Source: Zoogloea oleivorans (GTDB lineage Bacteria; Pseudomonadota; Gammaproteobacteria; Burkholderiales; Rhodocyclaceae). Taken from it: a stretch of DNA of 64,000 nt. The notes below the pieces were generated by a model. The model made no database searches. It was not told the origin of the DNA and saw only the letters and a list, made by a program, of their open reading frames with translations. The stretch covers positions 21,885 through 85,884 of the forward strand of contig NZ_SDKK01000018.1 in NCBI RefSeq assembly GCF_008107625.1, read 5' to 3'. Shown one piece after another: positions 1-7,855 of this stretch. The position numbers and the translations under genes were made by a program. How positions within the stretch are numbered: position 1 is the stretch's first letter; every line of letters begins with the position of its first letter.

Positions 1-2
1 TG

Positions 3-1013
3 CTGGCGCACGTCACGCCGGCGGGGCTGCGCGTTTCCTGCTTCGACAAGGGCCAGCTCCGCTTTACCCGCCTCACCCCCCTCAAGCCCGGAGCTTGCCC
101 TCCCTCCGGCAAGGTCCTCCAGACCGAAGTCCAGCGCAGCTTCGACTACCTGAGCGCCCAACGCATCCTGCCGCGCAAGGGGAAAACCACAGCGCATGTT
201 CTCGCCCTGCCGGACGCCCCTGCGGAACCCATCACCGGAGAAAACACCGAACATGGACTGGCTTTCGAGATCCTCGATCCGCAACCGCTCGCCCAGATCC
301 TGCGTCTCAAAAGCCGCCTCACCAGTGCCGACAGCCTGCCACTCCTTCTTCAGGCCCTTGCCACCACACCCCACCTTCCCCAGTTCGCCCCCGCAGAGGC
401 CCTCGCCGAACATCGACTCCGGCGGGCCGCTCAGGCCATCGGCGCACTCGGTGCGGCCACGCTCCTGATCAGCCTTGGCATCACCACCGCCAACCTGCTC
501 GATGCCCGGGGGCAGCGACACCTCGCCGAAACCAGACTATTACAAGTCCGCGCCACGGAGAAACACCTGAAGGCCGTCACGGATGCAATGCCGGCAACAC
601 CTCTCCCCCTCGAACAGCTAAGCCTCACACTGGCCACTGCCAAGGCGCTGATCTCCACCAACGCCGGACCAGAGCCCGCCCTGCGTCAGCTTGCTGCCGC
701 ACTGGCACCGCTGCCTGGCTTCAAGCTCCGGCACATCGAGTGGACCGTCAGTGCGCCGACGGAAAGGCTGGCATTCCAGGCTCTCCGCGTGCACTTTTCC
801 CTTCCTTCCGGCGCAGAGCATGCCCGGCAAAGAGTCGCCCAGACCAGGGCGCTCCTCACCGCCCTCGGTACGATGAGCACGGCGGACATCACAATCGAAA
901 AGCAGCCCGCCGAAATGAATGACACCCAGCCCCTGCGCATCACCGAGGAGGAGTCCGGCGCAGAGACGCCCCAGCTCACCGTACGCATTCAGTTTCCCCC
1001 AGACCACCCATGA
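3..1013 (+). CDS. Pilus/secretion-assembly inner-membrane protein, PilN/GspL-like (5' truncated)
   Basis: The reading frame is open from the window edge, so the N-terminus is missing. The visible start resembles the end of a PilM/GspL-type cytoplasmic domain. One membrane segment follows (around AIGALGAATLLISLGITTANLL, encoded near 435-510), then a helical stretch and a small C-terminal alpha/beta domain ending in a beta strand (QLTVRIQF). Cytoplasmic domain, single membrane span and periplasmic ferredoxin-like domain is the order of PilN/GspL-type assembly proteins. The ATG of the next gene overlaps the stop by 4 bases, so the pair is co-translated. I did not recognise a specific family member; the function is inferred from architecture and from the PilO-like neighbour. 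Confidence 0.5.
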   Translation: MAHVTPAGLRVSCFDKGQLRFTRLTPLKPGACPPSGKVLQTEVQRSFDYLSAQRILPRKGKTTAHVLALPDAPAEPITGENTEHGLAFEILDPQPLAQILRLKSRLTSADSLPLLLQALATTPHLPQFAPAEALAEHRLRRAAQAIGALGAATLLISLGITTANLLDARGQRHLAETRLLQVRATEKHLKAVTDAMPATPLPLEQLSLTLATAKALISTNAGPEPALRQLAAALAPLPGFKLRHIEWTVSAPTERLAFQALRVHFSLPSGAEHARQRVAQTRALLTALGTMSTADITIEKQPAEMNDTQPLRITEEESGAETPQLTVRIQFPPDHP

Positions 1014-1615
1014 GCCCCCCCGCCTTTCTTCGTTTGCGCACTCCGGCCCTGTTCTGCGCACTCATGCTCCTCAGCAGCACCGGGCTGGTGTGGAGCAGTC
1101 ACCAGTTACTCACCACCACCGGGCAGGCCGCCCGCAGCGCCGCAGTGCGCCTGGTCGAAACGGAAAACAGACTTCACCAGCAACAGGAAACCGACCGCCT
1201 GACCCGGGACGCCCTGGCCGACTATCTGAACCTCCAGCAGGCCGGCCTCCAGCGACCAGTCGACCGCGTGACCTGGCAAGAGCGCCTGCAAGCCATGCGC
1301 ATCCACCTCCAGGCGGAGGAGTTCAGCTATGAGATCGGCCCTGAACGGCCCCTGCGCATGGCTGGCGATGCGGAAGCCCACAGCCCGACGATTTTCACCA
1401 GCACCCTGCAGCTTCGCGCAAAAGTTCGTCATGAAGACGAGTTGCTGACGCTGATCAATACCCTGAAGCAGCCCGGCCAGGCCCTGCGTCCAACCCGCTG
1501 CACGCTCGCTCGCCCCGACGGCCCGGAGCGGGCTCAAGGGCTGGCCGTCAACTGCGACATCGACTGGATCAGCGTGCGCATACCTCCCGTGGAATCCAGG
1601 AACACACCCGGCTAG
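1010..1615 (+). CDS. PilO/GspM-like inner-membrane protein
   Basis: A 201-residue protein with one N-terminal membrane segment (residues about 10-30), a coiled-coil-prone helix rich in Arg, Glu and Gln (about 38-75), and a mixed alpha/beta C-terminal domain with two cysteines. This is the layout of PilO or GspM, which pair with PilN or GspL in the alignment complex of type IV pili and type II secretion. The start overlaps the upstream gene by 4 bases and a hairpin terminator follows directly, so it is the last gene of its operon. The assignment is architectural; no diagnostic motif is visible. A locus-specific pseudopilus system is possible. Confidence 0.5.
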   Translation: MSPPAFLRLRTPALFCALMLLSSTGLVWSSHQLLTTTGQAARSAAVRLVETENRLHQQQETDRLTRDALADYLNLQQAGLQRPVDRVTWQERLQAMRIHLQAEEFSYEIGPERPLRMAGDAEAHSPTIFTSTLQLRAKVRHEDELLTLINTLKQPGQALRPTRCTLARPDGPERAQGLAVNCDIDWISVRIPPVESRNTPG

Positions 1616-1623
1616 GGACGTAA

Positions 1624-1648
1624 AAATGGCGCCGGGAAGGCGCCATTT
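1624..1648. terminator. Bidirectional hairpin terminator
   Basis: A perfect 10-bp stem (aaatggcgcc / ggcgccattt) with a 5-base loop lies between the convergent PilO-like gene and argJ. A-rich and T-rich flanks suit termination from both sides. Confidence 0.85.
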
Positions 1649-1688
1649 CTTTGTGAAGCAAGCCCACTTACGTGGCTCCGCCAAAGTA

Positions 1689-2927
1689 TCAGGAACGATA
1701 ATCCGCGTTGATCTTCACATAGTCGTAAGAAAAATCGCAGGACCACAGGGTAGCCATCGCGGCGCCCCGGGCGAGATCGACCCGTACGGTAATCTCCGCT
1801 TCCTTCATCACGCGGGAGCCCGCCTCTTCGCGATAGCTCTCGGCACGTCCGCCCTTTTCGGCCACCAGCACCTCTTCGCCTGCGCTGCCCAGCCAGACAC
1901 GGATTTGCGACACGTCCAGATCGTCGATACCAGCATAGCCGATGGCCGCCAGAATCCGCCCGAGATTGGGATCGGAGGCAAAGAAAGCCGTCTTCACCAG
2001 CGGCGAATGCCCGATGGCATAACCCACCTTGCGGCACTCATCCCGGTCCTTGCCCCCTTCAATTTGCAGGGTGATGAACTTGGTCGCGCCCTCGCCATCC
2101 CGGACGATGGCCTGGGCCAGCCAGACGGACAGATCAAGCACGGCGGCACGGAAGGCGGCATAGTCGACCGAGCCGGTATCGGCAATGGTCGGATTGCCGG
2201 CCTGACCGGTGGCGATCAGGATGAAGCTGTCGTTGGTGGAGGTATCGCCGTCGACGGTAATGCTGTTGAAGGACAGGTCGGCCACTTCCTTCAGTAGCGC
2301 ATCGAGCACCGGCTGGGCCACATCGGCGTCGGTGGCGAGGAAACCGAGCATGGTCGCCATGTTCGGTTTGATCATGCCGGCGCCCTTGGAGATACCGGTC
2401 AGGGTCACCGTCTTGCCGCCGATGCTCACCTGACGGGAGGCGGCCTTGGGCACCGTATCCGTGGTCATGATGCCGTGACAGGCGTCGAACCAGCCATCGG
2501 CCTTGAGCGCATCGCGGGCCGCCGGCAAGCCGGCCACCAGCTTGTCCACCGGCAGCGGCTCGAGAATCACGCCCGTCGAGAAGGGCAGCACCTGGTTCGC
2601 CTCAATGCCCAGCACGTGTGCCACTGCCGCACAGGTGGCCTGCGCAGCGGCCAGACCGGGCTCACCGGTGCCTGCGTTGGCCACGCCGGTATTGATCACC
2701 AATGCACGAACTCCCCCTGTCGTCAGGTTGGCCCTGCAAACCTGCACAGGTGCGGCACAAAAACGGTTCTGGGTGAATACACCGGCAACACGGGCGCCCG
2801 GAGCCAGTTCGATGAGCGTGAGATCCCGACGGTTGAGCTTGCGGATGGCCGCCTCGGTCACGCCAAGTCGGACACCGGGAACCGGCAACAGGGCAGCAGC
2901 ATCGGGAGGGGAAAGCAGAACGGGCAT
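1689..2927 (-). CDS. argJ: Glutamate N-acetyltransferase / amino-acid acetyltransferase ArgJ
   Basis: ArgJ moves the acetyl group from N-acetylornithine to glutamate in the cyclic arginine pathway; many members also use acetyl-CoA. The 412 residues match the usual length. The self-cleavage site is visible as [16 protein letters not shown], with Thr192 as the expected N-terminal nucleophile of the beta chain. The oxyanion-hole region at residues 113-122 is present ([10 protein letters not shown]). The Gly-rich motif at 79-88 reads [10 protein letters not shown], where many relatives have Asn in place of Val82. The gene stands alone, 115 bases after the permease genes on the same strand. Confidence 0.97.
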   Translation of the reverse strand: MPVLLSPPDAAALLPVPGVRLGVTEAAIRKLNRRDLTLIELAPGARVAGVFTQNRFCAAPVQVCRANLTTGGVRALVINTGVANAGTGEPGLAAAQATCAAVAHVLGIEANQVLPFSTGVILEPLPVDKLVAGLPAARDALKADGWFDACHGIMTTDTVPKAASRQVSIGGKTVTLTGISKGAGMIKPNMATMLGFLATDADVAQPVLDALLKEVADLSFNSITVDGDTSTNDSFILIATGQAGNPTIADTGSVDYAAFRAAVLDLSVWLAQAIVRDGEGATKFITLQIEGGKDRDECRKVGYAIGHSPLVKTAFFASDPNLGRILAAIGYAGIDDLDVSQIRVWLGSAGEEVLVAEKGGRAESYREEAGSRVMKEAEITVRVDLARGAAMATLWSCDFSYDYVKINADYRS

Positions 2928-3042
2928 GACAGGAACTCCAGGAACGAGCCGAATGGCAAAGTCTGCGATGATAATCCGGGGACGGTCGGCGATGCACCCA
3001 CCTGACAGGCACGCACCGCAAATCGAGGGCCTCAGGGGTCAG

Positions 3043-4263
3043 TCAAACGCCCTGCCGCAGCGCATCGACGATCGGCGTACGGATAATCTTGCGGGCCGGC
3101 AGGATGGCAGCCAGCACCGTCGCCACGAAGCCGATGAACCAGGCATGCAATACCGTCCCGGGAACCACTCTGACGAAGGCCGTGTAGCCGACATTGGCGT
3201 TCGGCGGCGGCGGCATGGGAATTCCGACGGCGGAAATCGCCAGCGCCGCCCCCACCCCGAGGAGTACCCCGATAGTCGCTCCCAGCACACCAAGAATGAC
3301 GCTTTCGATCATCAGCAGCGTGAATACCCCCCGTTGCCGGTTTCCCAAGGCCTGCAGCGTGCCGAACTCGCTCATTCGCTCGAAAGTGCTCATATTGACG
3401 CTGTTGATCACCGACAACAGCACCATGAACAGGATGATCCACTGCAGCACGCCAAACTGCCGGTCGTACAGCTCGATCGTCTTGTCGTAGAAATCCGACA
3501 GCTGATTCCAGCTGCGCAAATCGAGTTCCTTGCCGAGAATGGCCTGGATACCCTTGAAACTCTTGCCGGTTTCCTCGGTTTTATTGAGCGACACCACCAG
3601 CAGGTTGGCCCCCTTGGTGAGCATCAGCTCCTGCGCCGAAACCAGCGGAATCCGTACCGCCCGCGCATCGTAATCTTTCGAGAAACTCTGAAAGACGCCA
3701 ACCACTTCAAAATCGAGCGAGTTAAGTGTGCCTTCGGCCGCATTCATTACCAGGGTCACCTGATCGCCAGGCTTGAGGCCGAGCGCATGCGCCACACCCT
3801 GCCCGACCATCAAGCCGAACTTGTCGCGGGACTCCAGCTGTCGCCCGGCCGTGACTTTCAGGTAAGTACCCAGCTCGGCTTCCTTTTCCGGCTCGATGCC
3901 CTCACCGACAATCGCGAGATCGCGCCGGCCATTGTTGAGCAGTCCCGCGAAATTCAGGCGGGCCGTTACATCCGACACCCCTTCGACTGCACGAATCCGC
4001 GCGCCAACGCCCTTTGGATCGGCGATGACGAACTTCTCCGGCTGGCGGGTTCCCTTGTCCAGAAAGTCACGGTTGAAAACCTGGATGTGGCCGGTCTGGG
4101 AGTGGATGATCGCTTCACCCAGCTGGATGAAGATGTCCTGCACAAAACCGCCGGCCAGAATCAGGCCGGCAACGCCGGAAACGATGGCGACGAGCGTAAT
4201 GGCGGTCCGCACCTTCTGGCGGAACACGTTGCGGAGGGCGAGGGTGAAAAGTATGTGGTTCAT
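3043..4263 (-). CDS. ABC transporter permease, FtsX/MacB/LolC type (second of a pair)
   Basis: A 406-residue protein with an N-terminal membrane helix (about 20-42), a large periplasmic MacB-like core domain (about 45-265) and three C-terminal membrane helices in an FtsX-type domain (about 270-400). The segment GIPMPPPP lies between helices and recurs in the upstream permease. Such proteins pair with an ATPase of the LolD/MacB type to move lipoproteins or other substrates by mechanotransmission. The start overlaps the upstream permease stop by 4 bases, so the two are likely made in equal amounts. No ATPase or periplasmic partner gene is adjacent. The substrate is unknown. Confidence 0.9.
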   Translation of the reverse strand: MNHILFTLALRNVFRQKVRTAITLVAIVSGVAGLILAGGFVQDIFIQLGEAIIHSQTGHIQVFNRDFLDKGTRQPEKFVIADPKGVGARIRAVEGVSDVTARLNFAGLLNNGRRDLAIVGEGIEPEKEAELGTYLKVTAGRQLESRDKFGLMVGQGVAHALGLKPGDQVTLVMNAAEGTLNSLDFEVVGVFQSFSKDYDARAVRIPLVSAQELMLTKGANLLVVSLNKTEETGKSFKGIQAILGKELDLRSWNQLSDFYDKTIELYDRQFGVLQWIILFMVLLSVINSVNMSTFERMSEFGTLQALGNRQRGVFTLLMIESVILGVLGATIGVLLGVGAALAISAVGIPMPPPPNANVGYTAFVRVVPGTVLHAWFIGFVATVLAAILPARKIIRTPIVDALRQGV

Positions 4264-5504
4264 TGCTGATGGCGCAGAGCATCAACGATATTCATGCGGG
4301 ACGCCTTCCAGGCCGGGAAGACACTGGCCAGCAGGGTCGTGAGAAAGGCGAGCAGAAATCCATCCAGGGCCAGCGCGGGCGAAATCAGGATCTCCCCGAT
4401 GTAGCCCCGGGCCATGCCGGGCGGCGGAGGCATTGGAATACCGATGTGCGAGATGAGCGCACCGAGCGACATGCCTCCCACCACACCCAGCACTCCGCCA
4501 ATAATGCCCAGGATCACGCCCTCCAGCATGAACATACCCAGAACTCCCCGGCGTCGCACACCGATGGCCATCGAGGTGCCGATTTCGTTGGTCCGTTCGA
4601 TCACCGACATGGTCAGCGTATTGGAAATGCTCAGGATGACAATCAGCGCAATCAGGAGGCGGACCACCCCAACCTGCTTGGAGAACAACTCGACCGTCTT
4701 GTTGTAGAAGTCGGCCAGATCGCTCCAGGGAATGACCTCGAATGCCTTCGGATCCAGGCCTTGCCTGAGCACGGCCATCACCCCGCCGGTATCTTCGGTT
4801 TTTGAGAGCAGCACAACCCAGGTCGTCGCACCTTCGACCCGCATCAGCTTGCGTGCCACGTCGATCGGCGCCCTCAACACCGCATCGTCGTAAGCCTTGG
4901 TAATGGTCGCAAAGATTCCCGTGACCGTCAGTTCGACGGCGTTGACACTGCCAGTGCTTGTCGTGCCCATCAGCACGACCCGATCACCAACCGTGGCCCC
5001 CAGGTTGGAGGCCAAACCCTCGCCGAGCGACACGGAAAGAGGCGGGCTTTCATGAAGCGCCTTGCCTTTCACGATGGTGATGGCACGGGAAATCGGTGCC
5101 TCCTTGAGCGGATCAATGCCTTCACCGAGAAAGGAGATGGTCTCATCCCCTTTGCTCAGAAGCCCGCTGAAGGCCAGTCTCGGCGTGGTCGTGACAATCC
5201 GCGGATCCTGAGGCATGGCATCCAGCCGGGATGGCAGCAAATACTTGTAAGGATCCCCCAGTCCATGGTCGAGATAACCCGGACGGGTAATCTGCACGTG
5301 CCCGAGCTGGGAATGAATCGTGGATTCACGGAGATCCTGGAACACCCAGTGGATGAATCCTCCGGCAAGGAGAAAGGCCATGACACCGCCGCTGACAGTG
5401 ACCAATGCCAGCGCACTGCGCCTCCTCTGGCGAGCCAGATTCTTCACGGCCAACTGGACCTGCAACCAGGCGCGCGGGAGTTGAGCTTTGATGGAATCGA
5501 GCAT
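4260..5504 (-). CDS. ABC transporter permease, FtsX/MacB/LolC type (first of a pair)
   Basis: A paralogue of the downstream permease with the same order: one N-terminal membrane helix, a periplasmic core domain, three C-terminal helices and the GIPMPPPP segment. I chose the ATG at 5504 (MLDSIKAQLPRAW) because the family begins shortly before the first helix. An in-frame ATG at 5543 would add 13 residues; neither has a strong ribosome-binding site. The two permeases probably form a heterodimer. The ATP-binding subunit must be encoded elsewhere, which is unusual since lolD-like genes normally sit next to their permeases. Confidence 0.88.
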   Translation of the reverse strand: MLDSIKAQLPRAWLQVQLAVKNLARQRRRSALALVTVSGGVMAFLLAGGFIHWVFQDLRESTIHSQLGHVQITRPGYLDHGLGDPYKYLLPSRLDAMPQDPRIVTTTPRLAFSGLLSKGDETISFLGEGIDPLKEAPISRAITIVKGKALHESPPLSVSLGEGLASNLGATVGDRVVLMGTTSTGSVNAVELTVTGIFATITKAYDDAVLRAPIDVARKLMRVEGATTWVVLLSKTEDTGGVMAVLRQGLDPKAFEVIPWSDLADFYNKTVELFSKQVGVVRLLIALIVILSISNTLTMSVIERTNEIGTSMAIGVRRRGVLGMFMLEGVILGIIGGVLGVVGGMSLGALISHIGIPMPPPPGMARGYIGEILISPALALDGFLLAFLTTLLASVFPAWKASRMNIVDALRHQQ

Positions 5505-5526
5505 GGGAGCGGCTGTTCGGGAAAGC

Positions 5527-5655
5527 CTAGTGCATAAACGCATTCATTGGACACGATGCCAGACATTCGCGCAACTGCGCGCCCCCAAAACGCTCGGGGA
5601 ACATCGACGCGCCCTCATGGCAAACGCGGCACGGCACATCAAACCCCATCCGCAT
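5527..5655 (-). CDS. Possible small Cys-rich protein (doubtful)
   Basis: A 42-codon frame in the gap between the nitroreductase-like gene and the permeases reads like a metal-site peptide: PCRVCHEG (CxxCH) followed 20 residues later by ECLASCP. It overlaps the nitroreductase stop by 17 bases and a perfect 7-bp inverted repeat lies just upstream. No clear ribosome-binding site is present, and the cysteines could be chance in a GC-rich frame. Listed because it would be missed by length filters. Confidence 0.25.
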   Translation of the reverse strand: MRMGFDVPCRVCHEGASMFPERFGGAQLRECLASCPMNAFMH

Positions 5656-6682
5656 CGCCAAACACTTTGGCGAGCGGCAGGCGCAGGGAACGCACGGGCA
5701 TCCGGGTCGGCTTTCCAACCCGAAGCATGATGTGGAGGCGCTCACCCTGCCTCAACCCCAGGTGCGCCGACACGCCATCAACGGCCTCGCGAACCCGGAG
5801 CTCCCAGGGAGATGAAGCAAGGCGCCCATTCAGAAGCCGGGTCTGCTGATCAGCAATCACATAATACGGATGCACCGCCCAGCCACGGCGGTTCAGCTCT
5901 ATCCAGGCCCGCTCCATGAGGCGACCCGCATCCGGTATATCCTGGGTGGCCCCTGAGCCCACCACCGACAGAATCATGGAGGCGTTGGTCAGCGACTGGA
6001 TCTCGGCCTGCGCCATGATCCGGTAAATGTGCACCTTGTTGAGCAGCGCCATCCGGGACCAGTCCTGAATGAAACGCATGAAAAGCCCGCCGCCCGGAGG
6101 AAGGTTGACCGTCCGGATGTCGAGCCCGTCCCCTCGGGCCACTTCCTCCTCGCCAAAACGCAAGCTGCCCATCAACCACTCGTGAAGTTCCCGGGTACAA
6201 AACCGGGCATGACAGCAAACCCGCGCAGCTGACGCCAATGAGGCGAACGAAGGCGCACCGACTGCCAGATGCAGGCGCGCAGAGCCTTCTGTCATCGCTC
6301 CCAACACCCCGAGCAAATCGGCCTCCGGCGCTGGCGTCGTGAAGGGAAAGCGATTGGTGTGCCGTGCAAACAAGGGATGACTCAGGTCACCGGGGAGCGG
6401 CGCAGCGGGAATCCGTGCCCTGAAGTAAGGCGCGCCGTCCATCTCCCGGCGCCACACCACCGTAGTCAGGCCGCACATCTGGGCCAGATTTTCCGCAGCA
6501 GCCCCCACCGAAATCAAGGTCCCATGTCCTGCGACACCAAAGGGGTCTTTTCCCTCATGGGGCCGATAGCTGACTTCGATTTCGTCACCGACCCGCTCGA
6601 TCCGGCACGGCTGGCTGTTGTCCGCCGACGGCGCGGCAGAAATCGCTCGGGCCGCCATCAGAAAACGGTTCATCTCGTTCAT
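5639..6682 (-). CDS. Nitroreductase-like flavoprotein (Acg-type, two-half)
   Basis: A 347-residue protein whose N-terminus carries the nitroreductase FMN-phosphate signature (AARAISAAPSADNSQPCRIE) and whose second half repeats a nitroreductase-like fold, including a W..LNRRGWAVHPYYVI stretch. This long, internally duplicated form resembles Acg-like members rather than the roughly 200-residue NfsB dimers. The family binds FMN and reduces nitro or quinone compounds, but Acg itself may only store flavin, so the reaction here is uncertain. The ATG at 6682 lacks a good ribosome-binding site; an in-frame ATG at 6673 is an alternative. Confidence 0.7.
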   Translation of the reverse strand: MNEMNRFLMAARAISAAPSADNSQPCRIERVGDEIEVSYRPHEGKDPFGVAGHGTLISVGAAAENLAQMCGLTTVVWRREMDGAPYFRARIPAAPLPGDLSHPLFARHTNRFPFTTPAPEADLLGVLGAMTEGSARLHLAVGAPSFASLASAARVCCHARFCTRELHEWLMGSLRFGEEEVARGDGLDIRTVNLPPGGGLFMRFIQDWSRMALLNKVHIYRIMAQAEIQSLTNASMILSVVGSGATQDIPDAGRLMERAWIELNRRGWAVHPYYVIADQQTRLLNGRLASSPWELRVREAVDGVSAHLGLRQGERLHIMLRVGKPTRMPVRSLRLPLAKVFGDADGV

Positions 6683-6791
6683 ACAGGGTTCCGATCTTGC
6701 AGGGATGGAGAAGAGAAGGAGCCGCGGTAAGCCCCGGCTCTTCCTCCGGCTAGTTTAGCAACTGCAATGAGATCATCATTTCAGAAGGCAA

Positions 6792-6821
6792 AAAAAACCG
6801 CTGCAATGGCAGCGGTTTTTT
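6792..6821. terminator. Hairpin terminator between nitroreductase-like and PEP-CTERM genes
   Basis: A 13-bp stem made of six A:T pairs plus ccgctgc/gcagcgg, with loop aatg, is followed by T-runs on both strands. It lies downstream of the minus-strand PEP-CTERM gene. Confidence 0.85.
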
Positions 6822-6827
6822 TTGTCG

Positions 6828-6849
6828 GTGACCGATCTGCATCGGTCAC
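6828..6849. terminator. Second hairpin directly after the PEP-CTERM stop
   Basis: A perfect 9-bp stem (gtgaccgat / atcggtcac) with loop ctgc lies between the PEP-CTERM stop and the T-rich terminator. It may protect the 3' end of the transcript or add to termination. Confidence 0.6.
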
Positions 6850-6867
6850 TGGCGACGCCAATTAATA

Positions 6868-7638
6868 TTACTTGGCGCTGCGACGACGAGCAAAGCCCAG
6901 GCCGGCGATGCCCAGAGCGGACAGCAGCATGGAGGTCGGCTCAGGGATGGAGTTACCCTTCAGCTCGCCCGTGCCGAACAGGCCAAAGCCGTCCGGGGTC
7001 ACGTAGCCGTTGGGGAGCGGCTGGTAGGAGGAGCTGAAGGAGAAGTCAGCACCGTGGCCGTCATTGGCGAGCACGGAGTTGGTGTCGAAGTGCGGAGCAG
7101 CCAGGCCGCCAACCACGTCGAAGAGGCCAGCGCCGCTGCCGTCGTCATTGCCGGTGCCCAGGGTGCCCTTGGCGATTTCGCCGAACAGGCTGGTCACCCA
7201 ACCGTTGGACTGGATGTCGTTGTAACCAACCAGATCAAGCCACAGCACGCCGTCATTGGCAGAGGCCTTGACGTCGGCATCAAAGTTAGGGGTGGAATCG
7301 ACATAAATCTTGAGCCAGCCGCCGGTGAAGCCGAGGATGTCGTCGGTCGCGGAAGAGAACGGATCGACGTAGGTCAAGGTGTGGCCGCCGAATTCAAAGG
7401 TCAGCTCGCAACCCGGGCAGAAGGTGTTGTTGTTGGTATTGTTGAGGATATTCACGACACCGATGCCGCCCAGGGTGCCGCCCGGGCCCACGGCGGTTTC
7501 AAAGATTGCACCTTGGGAGGTGAAGTCGAAACCGGAAGCCGGGTTCCAAACAACGCCACCGACGTTGATAGCGAAGGCGTTGACGCTGGCAGCCGCGAAG
7601 AGGCCTACAGCGATCTTGGTCAGAGTGGTTTTTTTCAT
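6868..7638 (-). CDS. PEP-CTERM sorting-domain exported protein
   Basis: A 256-residue secreted protein. It has a Sec signal peptide (MKKTTLTKIAVGLFAAASVNAFA), a Gly/Asn/Asp-rich body with a CPGC pair, and a C-terminal sorting signal: IPEP at 231-234, a hydrophobic helix, then RRRSAK. The family is exported and processed by exosortase (EpsH/XrtA), often in bacteria with exopolysaccharide or floc matrix. No exosortase gene is in this window. Two hairpins follow the gene, and a -24/-12 type promoter lies about 50 bases before the ATG. The ATG at 7638 is preceded by an aggaca ribosome-binding site. The body shows no domain I recognise. Confidence 0.9.
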   Translation of the reverse strand: MKKTTLTKIAVGLFAAASVNAFAINVGGVVWNPASGFDFTSQGAIFETAVGPGGTLGGIGVVNILNNTNNNTFCPGCELTFEFGGHTLTYVDPFSSATDDILGFTGGWLKIYVDSTPNFDADVKASANDGVLWLDLVGYNDIQSNGWVTSLFGEIAKGTLGTGNDDGSGAGLFDVVGGLAAPHFDTNSVLANDGHGADFSFSSSYQPLPNGYVTPDGFGLFGTGELKGNSIPEPTSMLLSALGIAGLGFARRRSAK

Positions 7639-7683
7639 GATTTAGTGTCCTATTGGCTGAGTTGAGAACCGCGATCTACACTA

Positions 7684-7698
7684 GCACCAACCATGCCA
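7684..7698 (-). promoter_or_regulatory. Predicted sigma-54 promoter for the PEP-CTERM gene
   Basis: Read on the minus strand: TGGCAT-GGTTG-GTGC, matching TGGCAC-N5-TTGC in 13 of 15 informative or spacer positions, with invariant GG and GC in register. The transcript would start near 7672, about 34 bases before the ATG. The flanking 7699-7790 is AT-rich and could hold activator sites. The rest of the 7639-7855 gap shows no gene. Confidence 0.65.
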
Positions 7699-7855
7699 CC
7701 CACTACCAAAGAAAAAATATGCAAAAAAATCATGGTGTTAAAAACGTATAAAAATGTGCCGATTTGCAAATGTAAAAATTATCGACAGTCCACATCCGGC
7801 TTGATCGGCACCTGAATCGGCATCATCAAGCCATCAGGTCTCGGCAAATTCCCGC

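Noticed and set aside
95..922. 275-codon plus-strand open frame rich in Arg, Pro and His
   Set aside because: Shadow of the PilN/GspL-like frame; composition is typical of an out-of-frame GC-rich translation and it has no ribosome-binding site.
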